Both the position numbers and the translations under genes were made by a program. A stretch of DNA of 12,638 nucleotides from Endobugula sp047619205. GTDB lineage: Bacteria; Pseudomonadota; Gammaproteobacteria; Pseudomonadales; Cellvibrionaceae. This document shows, piece by piece, positions 6,313 through 12,638 of the stretch (positions are counted from its first letter, which is position 1; every line of letters starts with the position of its first letter). The notes under the pieces are model-generated. The model was not told where the DNA came from and did no database searches. It worked only from the letters and a program-made list of their open reading frames with translations. The stretch is taken from the NCBI GenBank assembly GCA_047619205.1, contig JBLHJR010000082.1:1-12638 (forward strand), written 5' to 3'.

Positions 6313-8571
6313 ATGACTAAAAAAATAGAACTATTAGCCCCTGGCGGTGATGTTAATGCGATTAAAGCCGCTATTGTAGCGGGTGCCAATGCCGTATATT
6401 GCGGCCTTGACACGTTTAATGCCCGTAACCGAGCGGCCAACCTATCCTTTGATGACCTAACCGGTGTCATCAAGCTAGCGCATAAATATGACTGCGAAAT
6501 CTTTTTAACCTTAAATGTGGTGATTTTAGAGCACGAAATAGTGGGCATAGTTAAGCTATTGAATAAGCTTGTGAACAGTGGCATCGATGGCATCATTGTG
6601 CAAGATCTCGGGCTGTTTAATCTGGTTAAAAAGCATTTCCCTAGTTTGGATATACACGCCTCAACTCAGTTAACCACGCATAACGAAGGGCAAGTTCAGT
6701 TCCTGTCTACCATCGGTGCGACCCGCGTTAATTTATCGCGTGAACTCAACCTGACTGAAATTAAAGCATTAACAACAGTCGCTCATGATGTAGACGTACT
6801 AACAGAAGTATTTGTTCATGGTGCTTTGTGCATCGCCTTTTCTGGTCAATGTTATTCAAGTTCGGTCAGTGTGGGTAACTCCGGTAATCGTGGCCGCTGT
6901 AGTCAAGCATGCCGTGATGAATATGAACCCACCGCCACGGGAAATAAATTTCCGCTTAACTTAAAAGATAATTCAGCGTATTTTGATTTACCTGAACTGG
7001 TAGATGCCGGTGTCGATTCTTTGAAAATCGAAGGGCGAATTAAAGGCGCTCAGTATGTGCATACTGTGGTTGATAGCTGGCGAAAACAAATTAATAAATT
7101 TGTTGAAACCGGTACATTATTAGACGACGACGCAAATTTATACAAAGTATTTAACCGAGATTTCACCAACCTTTTTCTGCAAGGCGACATGAAAAAATCG
7201 ATGTTTATTGACAATCCTCGGGATCATAGCTTTACCCATGCCAATGAAAAAAACAACGCCATATCGGTGGTTCAAATTCAGGAAACCCAAAATGAGTTAG
7301 CGCAAGAAAAAAATGAGATCAGCGTACTCGTAGAAGAAAAAATAAAGTATCTGAGCATAGCCAAACAAAACCTTGCATTACATTTCTCAGGCAAGCTAGG
7401 CGAGCCTTTAACTGTCACCGCGAGAGTGGCGGAAAGCGCTACGCAAGATTCAACGTTTGTCGTTAACTCTAGCATGAACTTAATGGCAGCGGGTCAATCT
7501 GGCATTGATCAAGCCGCTATTGAGAAGCGCTTCAGATCATTTAATAACTCCGAGCATCTAGTTGAAAGCTTTAACTATGCGGGGCTAGATTCAAATTTAA
7601 CTATCCCATTTAAAGAACTGACCTCGCTAAAAAATAAACTAGCGTTTCTACTCAATGGCTCTATAGCGGTTATTCCGGCTGTTGAAATCCTGCCCTTACA
7701 TCACCATGCAAAAGTCGAAGCAAAGCCAACGATGTCACTGTTAATTGCAGACGTAAAAGACATCACTCTATGCGATGAAACCGATGCAGATGTTTATTTT
7801 AAACTGCCGGAAAGTTTTAAAGTAGGCAACCGAGCGTATATCGACTTATTTTTAAAAAACCCAAGATTGATTCCTTGGTTTCCTGCCGTACTCATTGGTA
7901 AAGACTATCTAGAGGCGGTTAAAGTACTCGAAGCAGTACGGCCAAAGCATATCGTTAGCAATAATACGGGTATTGCTTACAAGGCGTTTGCAATGGGTAT
8001 TGACTGGGTGGCAGGCCCCTTCTTAAATACAACTAACTCTTATGCGTTATTAACGCTGAAAGAAGACTTGGATTGTAAAGGCGCCTTTATCTCTAACGAA
8101 ATTAATAGACCCCAAATTCGTAACATTAAGCGCCCTGAAAACTTTAAATTGTTTTACAGTATCTACCACCCCATTTTAATGATGACCAGTCGTCAGTGTT
8201 TTTTTCAGCAAACGGTAGGCTGTAAAAAGCCCAGCATCGAAGACGGCTGTATGCAGTCATGTAAAAAGGCCACGTCTATTACGAACGTAAAAGGTATTTC
8301 ATTTGCAGTCGACAAACAGAAAGGCGGTTATCCCAGCATTTATAATCATGAACAATTCTTAAATGTAGATGCCGTTAATGATTTTTCACAGCTGTTTGAT
8401 GAATTTTTTATAGACCTAACGGATATCGGTAGCGGATCAAAAGAAAAGCTCGACAAGATCCAATTGATTCATCACTTTGAAAATGTATTGAATGGCGTAC
8501 AGGAATCTAGCGTTCAGTTACATGAGATGGTCACAGTATCGACCAACGCTCAATACAAGCAGGGTCTATAA
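6313..8571 (+). CDS. U32 family protein, RlhA-like (tRNA/rRNA hydroxylation type)
   Basis: The 752-residue protein starts with IELLAPGGDVNAIKAAIVAG and continues with the Peptidase_U32 domain to about residue 250. The U32 signature is present as EVFVHGALCIAFSGQC (165-180), followed by NRGRCSQACR with C196 and C200. Despite the name, characterised U32 proteins RlhA and TrhP hydroxylate cytidine or uridine in 23S rRNA and tRNA. The order of motifs is closest to RlhA, which makes 5-hydroxycytidine in 23S rRNA, but this protein is about 100 residues longer than E. coli RlhA as I recall it. The C-terminal part has a second cysteine group, C629, C637, C646 and C650 (TSRQC..., EDGCMQSC), also seen in U32 relatives. 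No upstream ribosome binding site is strong. It stands alone, convergent with the GST gene. RlhA function is inferred. Confidence 0.82.
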   Translation: MTKKIELLAPGGDVNAIKAAIVAGANAVYCGLDTFNARNRAANLSFDDLTGVIKLAHKYDCEIFLTLNVVILEHEIVGIVKLLNKLVNSGIDGIIVQDLGLFNLVKKHFPSLDIHASTQLTTHNEGQVQFLSTIGATRVNLSRELNLTEIKALTTVAHDVDVLTEVFVHGALCIAFSGQCYSSSVSVGNSGNRGRCSQACRDEYEPTATGNKFPLNLKDNSAYFDLPELVDAGVDSLKIEGRIKGAQYVHTVVDSWRKQINKFVETGTLLDDDANLYKVFNRDFTNLFLQGDMKKSMFIDNPRDHSFTHANEKNNAISVVQIQETQNELAQEKNEISVLVEEKIKYLSIAKQNLALHFSGKLGEPLTVTARVAESATQDSTFVVNSSMNLMAAGQSGIDQAAIEKRFRSFNNSEHLVESFNYAGLDSNLTIPFKELTSLKNKLAFLLNGSIAVIPAVEILPLHHHAKVEAKPTMSLLIADVKDITLCDETDADVYFKLPESFKVGNRAYIDLFLKNPRLIPWFPAVLIGKDYLEAVKVLEAVRPKHIVSNNTGIAYKAFAMGIDWVAGPFLNTTNSYALLTLKEDLDCKGAFISNEINRPQIRNIKRPENFKLFYSIYHPILMMTSRQCFFQQTVGCKKPSIEDGCMQSCKKATSITNVKGISFAVDKQKGGYPSIYNHEQFLNVDAVNDFSQLFDEFFIDLTDIGSGSKEKLDKIQLIHHFENVLNGVQESSVQLHEMVTVSTNAQYKQGL

Positions 8572-8616
8572 AAATCACGGCGCCCTTAGCGCGTTACCAA
8601 CGCCACTCTGAAAGCA

Positions 8617-9315
8617 CTAGCCCTCCCCTAGCAAAAAGGCTTCATGGCAGTCTAACCAGAGTGGATATTTCGCCATAGCTTTGGTGTATAGCGGCGTTTG
8701 TAAAAGTCGGTTTAACCAGTTTCGACATTGTGGGTAAGGCGATTGCAAATACCATTGTCGATCAACTCGTGAAAATTGCCGTACAAATGGCAGCAAAGCA
8801 TAATCTGCCAAGCTGGCTTGATCGCCCATTAAATAGTGGCTTCGTTCTAATGTATTTTCTAGCTCTGCCATAAAACCTTCACAGCTCTGGCGATCTTTCA
8901 CTTCGGACTCTTTATGAAACCGCTTCGCCAATTTATAAACCTCAAGATCAGGTTTGAATTGTTTATCGTTTTTTTTGATAAGCTCCAACATCGACTCTAG
9001 ACAACTCGGGTCTTCTGCCCGTAATAAATTTTGAGGGTCATTTAGCCCTAGTGCCCACAGCATTATATCGACACTCTCATCAATAATGATGGCCTTCTGT
9101 TGCTGCACCTCGCTAGATCCGGCGTAATTAAGTATTAATATAGGTACTGTACCCTTAGGGGATATCGCTAACATTTCTGCTGGTTTATTTTTTGTAACCA
9201 CCGCGCGAATGAACACTGACTGCTGAGCCAGTAAAATCCCTAAGCGAGCACGCATGGCATAGGGACAGTGTTGCAGGGAATATAATCTGGGTAGATTTGA
9301 GATTAACATAGACAT
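8617..9315 (-). CDS. Glutathione S-transferase family protein
   Basis: I choose the ATG at 9315 (232 residues); a longer frame from a TTG at 9351 would add 12 residues before the thioredoxin fold. The N-terminal domain opens LPRLYSLQHCPYAMRAR, with C17 in the CPYA position used by glutaredoxin-like and omega/GrxB-type GSTs, and has the cis-proline segment GTVPIL. The C-terminal helical domain carries the N-capping-box pattern GDQASLADYALLPFVRQF. Such proteins catalyse glutathione-dependent thiol transfer or detoxification in the cytoplasm; the substrate is unknown. Inserted charged residues around KKNDKQFKPDLEVYKLAKRF are typical of this bacterial branch. It converges with the U32 gene 45 bases away; a weak GCGC/GCGC hairpin lies between them. 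No strong ribosome binding site precedes either possible start. Confidence 0.85.
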   Translation of the reverse strand: MSMLISNLPRLYSLQHCPYAMRARLGILLAQQSVFIRAVVTKNKPAEMLAISPKGTVPILILNYAGSSEVQQQKAIIIDESVDIMLWALGLNDPQNLLRAEDPSCLESMLELIKKNDKQFKPDLEVYKLAKRFHKESEVKDRQSCEGFMAELENTLERSHYLMGDQASLADYALLPFVRQFSRVDRQWYLQSPYPQCRNWLNRLLQTPLYTKAMAKYPLWLDCHEAFLLGEG

Positions 9316-9344
9316 AAGAGAGCTTACCAAATAACGATTTTTAG

Positions 9345-9362
9345 GGGGCAAAGCCGAATGGC
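9345..9362 (+). repeat. 18-base repeat, copy 1
   Basis: GGGGCAAAGCCGAATGGC differs at 2 of 18 positions from the copy at 9539-9556, in the same orientation. It is flanked by TTAGGG (9341-9346) and CCCTAA (9362-9367), which can pair. It overlaps the 5' end of the extended GST frame. Confidence 0.5.
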
Positions 9363-9451
9363 CCTAAGTTAAAGGCATTCTGCATGGAATGTAGCCTGAC
9401 CGTATTCCCTTTAATTTCGTGACTTTACACAGATTTAGCCCTGTATTTTAA

Positions 9452-9501
9452 GGCATCAGATGGCTTATGATCAAACAATTTTTGGATGCCGTTTTCATAA
9501 G
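9452..9501. repeat. Interleaved inverted repeats, pseudoknot-like or switch-like
   Basis: GGCATC (9452-9457) pairs with GATGCC (9485-9490), and CTTATGA (9464-9470) pairs with TCATAAG (9495-9501). The order A-B-A'-B' means the helices either form a pseudoknot or exclude each other as simple hairpins. The pairing is symmetric for both strands, so transcription direction is not shown. Confidence 0.4.
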
Positions 9502-9530
9502 ACAATCTATGTAAAAATGGCTTAGCTTAG

Positions 9531-9557
9531 CGCCATTCGGGTCAAAGCCCAATGGCG
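9531..9557. repeat. Strong hairpin containing copy 2 of the 18-base repeat
   Basis: CGCCATT (9531-9537) pairs with AATGGCG (9551-9557), and GGG (9539-9541) with CCC (9548-9550), leaving one bulged C and a 6-base loop: 10 base pairs in total. No T-run follows on the + strand, so it is not a clear terminator. Positions 9539-9556 are the second repeat copy, GGGTCAAAGCCCAATGGC. REP-like element is one reading. Confidence 0.5.
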
Positions 9558-9670
9558 GTTCGAGTAAAACTGGCACTAATACTACCTACCTGATTAACCG
9601 ACATAAGATGACATCCGCCACAGTAATAGCCAACAAAATGTACACTTAACAACCCGTCACACCACGTCAG

Positions 9671-9684
9671 TAAACGATCGTTTA
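9671..9684. promoter_or_regulatory. Perfect 14-base palindrome, possible TetR-family operator
   Basis: TAAACGATCGTTTA is a perfect palindrome about 290 bases before the RND adaptor start. Short perfect palindromes of this type are typical of TetR/AcrR-like repressors that control efflux pumps. No regulator gene is in this gap, so the partner is unknown, and the distance to the adaptor start is long unless the promoter is far upstream. Confidence 0.4.
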
Positions 9685-9745
9685 TTCATCAATAATGCCG
9701 CAAGCAAACAAAAAGAATCAAGGCTTGGCAGAGGAACAAGGGGCT

Positions 9746-9805
9746 AATACTACGAAATAAGTAAAGTGATCGGTATAGGCCTCCAGTATTTTCGTATCAA
9801 CCGAT
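9746..9805. repeat. Second set of interleaved inverted repeats
   Basis: TACGAAATA (9751-9759) pairs with TATTTTCGTA (9787-9796) with one bulged base, and ATCGGT (9769-9774) pairs with ACCGAT (9800-9805), again in A-B-A'-B' order. AATACT (9746-9751) can alternatively pair with AGTATT (9785-9790). The set ends 167 bases before the adaptor start codon, so it could lie in its leader or promoter. Confidence 0.35.
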
Positions 9806-9972
9806 ATCCGCTAGTTCTATTTTTACTGTATCCGATAAACTGCAACAGGCTCAGTGCAGCGCCAAGTTTTTATAGACGCCCATCGGAATTATGACTTAGA
9901 ATCAATTATCGGTGACATGCATATTACACAGTGCGTTTCATTTTTCTTTAGCATTTTTGTGGATAGTTAAGT

Positions 9973-11064
9973 ATGCCAGTTTACCGAACATTCATTATGT
10001 CACTACTCTTGTTAACTACCCTAGGTTGCTCCGAGAAAGCCGTAGAAGTAATAAAACCTAAAAAGGACCATTTGGTTGAGGTGGTGACCGCTCAATTGCA
10101 AACACTAGCCATTGAGCGCGAGCGCACAGGCACCTTGCAAGCAAAGCAAGATATTGAAATTTTTAATCAGGAAGAAGGTCGTATTATTACACTGCCTTTT
10201 TATGCAGGAGATACCGTCAACAAAGGCGATATTGTCGCGCGTTTGGATGACCGACTCTTGCGCTCGCAGTTAGTTCGAACCCAAGCACTAAGACTTAAGG
10301 CAGAAAAAGATCTCAAGCGCATCAGCGGTTTGGCTAATAAGCAAATGACCGCTCAAATAGAACTAACGCGAGTTGAGACAGAGCTTGCCGTCGCAAAAGC
10401 CGACGAGCAAACATTAAAAACACGTTTAGATTATTCCACTATTGTGGCGCCGATTGCAGGCATCGTTAGTCAGCGTTTATCTGAACAGGGAAATATCGCA
10501 GAGCGTTACACGCATCTATTAACTATTTCCGATCAAACTACCTTGACCACGCAAGTCACTATATCTGAATTATTAATCAATAAATTAAGCAAAGGCGCTG
10601 CTGTCGATATCAGTATTGATGCATTGCAATTGCAGCAGCCCATCATAGCTTTTATCGACCGTATCCATCCAAACGTAGACCCCGTAACGCGAACCGGTAT
10701 TGTCGAAATTGTGCTCTCGCCAGTACCTCAAGGGGCTCGCCCTGGCCAACTGGCCCGAGTCACCTTGCGCAGCCAAAAATCGGAACGCCTGTTGATCCCC
10801 TTTGCTGCCTTACGCCGTTCGACAGAAGGCGAATATGTTTTTATTGTAGATCAACAACAGCAAGCGCAAAAAACCAGCGTCATCACTGGACTCAACATTC
10901 ATGGCCAGGTTGAAATACTCAAAGGGCTAAGCGTTGGGCAACAGGTCATTAGCCGGGGTTTTACCAATTTGCGTAGCCATAAAACCGTCGTCATCGTGTC
11001 ACACTCCGCTTCAAGCAAGACCAATAAAGCGACCGCCAATCCAATATCGATTCCTCAATCTTAG
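9973..11064 (+). CDS. RND efflux periplasmic adaptor (membrane fusion protein), probable lipoprotein
   Basis: This 363-residue protein links an inner-membrane RND permease to an outer-membrane channel. The N-terminus MPVYRTFIMSLLLLTTLGC is a signal sequence ending at C19, a probable lipidation site although the lipobox (TLGC) is imperfect. Order of domains: first half of the biotinyl-lipoyl domain (about 50-90, with GRIITLPFYAGDTVNKGDIV and ARLDDRLL), a short alpha-helical hairpin (about 90-140), the second lipoyl half (YSTIVAPIAGIVSQRLSEQG), a beta-barrel (about 190-275, ending GARPGQLARVTLR) and a membrane-proximal domain (LLIPFAALRR, GEYVFIVD, GLSVGQQVISRG). The permease gene starts 18 bases downstream, so the two form an operon. 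The Shine-Dalgarno (GGATAG) is weak. An alternative start at M9 would leave too short a charged head for export. Confidence 0.92.
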   Translation: MPVYRTFIMSLLLLTTLGCSEKAVEVIKPKKDHLVEVVTAQLQTLAIERERTGTLQAKQDIEIFNQEEGRIITLPFYAGDTVNKGDIVARLDDRLLRSQLVRTQALRLKAEKDLKRISGLANKQMTAQIELTRVETELAVAKADEQTLKTRLDYSTIVAPIAGIVSQRLSEQGNIAERYTHLLTISDQTTLTTQVTISELLINKLSKGAAVDISIDALQLQQPIIAFIDRIHPNVDPVTRTGIVEIVLSPVPQGARPGQLARVTLRSQKSERLLIPFAALRRSTEGEYVFIVDQQQQAQKTSVITGLNIHGQVEILKGLSVGQQVISRGFTNLRSHKTVVIVSHSASSKTNKATANPISIPQS

Positions 11065-11082
11065 TGAGTGGAGTGTACTCCC

Positions 11083-12638
11083 GTGAGCCATAAAAAGATG
11101 AACAATAAAAATAATGGTGGCATCGCTGGCTGGTCCATTCGGCACCCTGTTGGGGTATCGATGATTGCCGCTGCTGTTATTGTACTTGGCTTGTTTACAT
11201 TGACACGCTTAGCCATCGATTTGTTACCGCATATTATTTATCCAGAAATTCGCGTTCGCATTCTCGATTCAGGCGTACCCGCATCCGTGATGGAAGATCG
11301 TGTCACTCGGCAACTAGAAGAGCAACTGGCAGTGACGGAAGATGCCATTGCCGTCCAATCTAGTTCTAGCCGTGGCTCTGCACAGGTCGATCTAGCGTTT
11401 GACTATGGAAAAGATATTGACATTGCTCTACGTGATGCCAGCACTCGACTAGATCGGGCCAAGCGATTTTTACCCGACTCTATTGACCCACCAGTGATCT
11501 ATAAACTTGATCCTGCACAAATTCCAATAATGGAATTTGTGATTAGTTCACCCTTGCGAGATGGCGTTGAATTACGCAGCTGGGTAGACGACACCTTCAG
11601 CAAATGGTTTGTAAACCTACCGGGGGTCGCCGCAGCAGAAGTCGGTGGCGGTCTGTTGCGGGAAATTCAAATTATTCCGGATCAACGCAGGCTAGCGGGA
11701 ATCGGCTTGAGCTATCGCGATGTCATTGAAGCCTTACAAACCGCCAACAGCGATGAGCCTATAGGCCGACTGCAAATGCCAGGGAATGAAATTACTGGGC
11801 GCATTAGTGGCCGCTTCACCTCATTGGAAGATATTAAGTATTTACCGATCAACAGTAAAAGTGACGGCAACAATACGGTTTATTTAAGCGATGTTGCCGA
11901 AGTCATTGATACCAACGAAGATGAACGCATCAAAGTTAGGGCCGATGGTATTAATGGTATAAAGCTATCGATACAAAAACAACCCGCTGCCAATACAACC
12001 GAAGTCGTTGCCGTAGTTAAAGAGCGCCTTCAATGGCTGCGTCAACAACAGGTCATTCCCGACGATGTCACCGCCACTATCGTTGCCGATCAATCAATTT
12101 ATATAAAACAGTCCTTAAAAAATGCATCCTTAGCCGCCATTAGCGGCGCTTTATTGGCCATGTCCGTTGTTTATATTTTCTTAGGTAATCTTCGCCGCAC
12201 CTTAATTATTGGTAGCGCTATTCCGATTGCCATTATGTTTACCTGCGTACTGATGGGACTAGGTGGTTTGACGCTCAACATTATGACATTGGGCGGTTTA
12301 GCATTAGGGATTGGTATGCTGGTCGACAATACCATTGTGATGCTAGAAAATATTTATCGGCATCAATGCGATCATGAAGCCGCAGATGCTGCAGCAAGTC
12401 ATGGGGCTGCCGAAGTCAATGGCCCGATCATAGCGGCCACTTCAACTAACTTAGCGGCAGTGATACCGTTTTTATTCATCGGTGGTTTAACGGGGCTTTT
12501 ATTTAGAGAACTTATCTTTACCATCTCCGCTGCCATTTTTGCCTCTATGATTATTGCACTGACATTAGTCCCCACCTATGCTGCCAAAGTAAAAGAGATT
12601 AAGACCAACAAAGTCAGAGCTTGGGTTGATCGCGGGGT
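11083..12638 (+). CDS. RND efflux permease (HAE-like), N-terminal 518 residues, cut by window end
   Basis: The frame is open from 11083 to the edge (518 codons). I use GTG at 11083 because GGAG (11070-11073) lies 9 bases upstream; ATG at 11098 is the alternative. Residues 17-45 (WSIRHPVGVSMIAAAVIVLG) are the cytoplasmic start and first membrane helix, as in AcrB relatives. The periplasmic pore and docking loops follow to about 345 (YPEIRVRILDSGVPASVMED, RDASTRLDRAKRFLPDSIDP). Membrane helices 2-6 begin near 348. Helix 4 has GLALGIGMLVDNTIVMLENI: D415 matches the first proton-relay Asp of AcrB (D407), while N416 stands where AcrB has D408. That LVDN form is common in other RND branches. Together with the upstream adaptor it exports drugs or similar hydrophobic compounds by proton antiport; the actual substrate is unknown. 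The second half of the protein lies beyond the window. Confidence 0.92.
   Translation, partial: MSHKKMNNKNNGGIAGWSIRHPVGVSMIAAAVIVLGLFTLTRLAIDLLPHIIYPEIRVRILDSGVPASVMEDRVTRQLEEQLAVTEDAIAVQSSSSRGSAQVDLAFDYGKDIDIALRDASTRLDRAKRFLPDSIDPPVIYKLDPAQIPIMEFVISSPLRDGVELRSWVDDTFSKWFVNLPGVAAAEVGGGLLREIQIIPDQRRLAGIGLSYRDVIEALQTANSDEPIGRLQMPGNEITGRISGRFTSLEDIKYLPINSKSDGNNTVYLSDVAEVIDTNEDERIKVRADGINGIKLSIQKQPAANTTEVVAVVKERLQWLRQQQVIPDDVTATIVADQSIYIKQSLKNASLAAISGALLAMSVVYIFLGNLRRTLIIGSAIPIAIMFTCVLMGLGGLTLNIMTLGGLALGIGMLVDNTIVMLENIYRHQCDHEAADAAASHGAAEVNGPIIAATSTNLAAVIPFLFIGGLTGLLFRELIFTISAAIFASMIIALTLVPTYAAKVKEIKTNKVRAWVDRG

Larger units (their letters stand above)
9352..9972. other. 621-base intergenic region rich in inverted repeats, no gene found
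   Basis: This gap lies between the divergent GST and RND adaptor genes. I find no open frame with coding character on either strand. It holds two near-identical 18-base repeats (9345-9362 and 9539-9556), a hairpin GGCATTC/GAATGT (9374-9392), interleaved inverted repeats at 9452-9501 and 9746-9805, and a perfect 14-base palindrome at 9671-9684. This density suggests a leader, a regulatory RNA, or regulator sites for the efflux operon. Confidence 0.55.

Noticed and set aside
8586..8600. GCGC-CCTTA-GCGC hairpin between the convergent U32 and GST genes
   Set aside because: Only 4 bp; the T-run on the - strand side is 5 bases away. Too weak to call a terminator.
9556..9563. GGTTCGA resembling a tRNA T-loop or attachment site
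   Set aside because: No surrounding cloverleaf, no acceptor stem and no integrase; chance match next to the hairpin.

Overview
The window looks like chromosomal DNA of moderate GC from a Gram-negative bacterium, most likely a gammaproteobacterium and possibly marine. The pointers are a tripartite RND efflux pump (periplasmic adaptor plus inner-membrane permease), a U32 family protein close to the RNA hydroxylase RlhA, a DUF4124-M23 peptidase and a GcvA-type LysR regulator. The taxonomic call is inference from protein style; there is no rRNA or tRNA gene here to anchor it. I see no transposase, phage gene, CRISPR array or integrase.

Layout. Positions 3-137 (+) are the end of a polar amino acid ABC transporter ATPase, followed by a long bulged stem with a U-run. 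Positions 376-3191 (-) hold a tight three-gene run: rhodanese-ChrB fusion, then the chromate transporter ChrA, then a uracil-DNA glycosylase family protein. It is driven by a good sigma70-type promoter at 3278-3306, with a structured leader that could hide the ribosome binding site. A LysR regulator (3420-4298, -) and a tautomerase (4397-4801, +) form a divergent pair. A secreted M23 peptidase (4920-5834, -) converges on the tautomerase across a terminator-like hairpin. After a 478-base gap comes the 752-residue U32 protein (6313-8571, +), which converges on a glutathione S-transferase-like gene (8617-9315, -). A long gap (9352-9972) precedes the RND adaptor (9973-11064, +) and permease (11083 to the window edge, +).

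How the genes work together. ChrB-like protein and ChrA form a chromate resistance unit; the co-oriented glycosylase may add DNA repair, since intracellular chromate reduction damages DNA (inference). The LysR protein probably controls the tautomerase. The adaptor and permease make an efflux pump whose outer-membrane partner is not in the window.

Nothing here is a clear new multi-gene system. The least explained parts are non-coding: the leader of the chr operon, and the gap at 9352-9972, which holds a 14-base perfect palindrome, two sets of interleaved inverted repeats and a near-identical 18-base repeat, one copy of which lies in a strong hairpin. The glycosylase, which mixes motifs of two families, is the most interesting protein.
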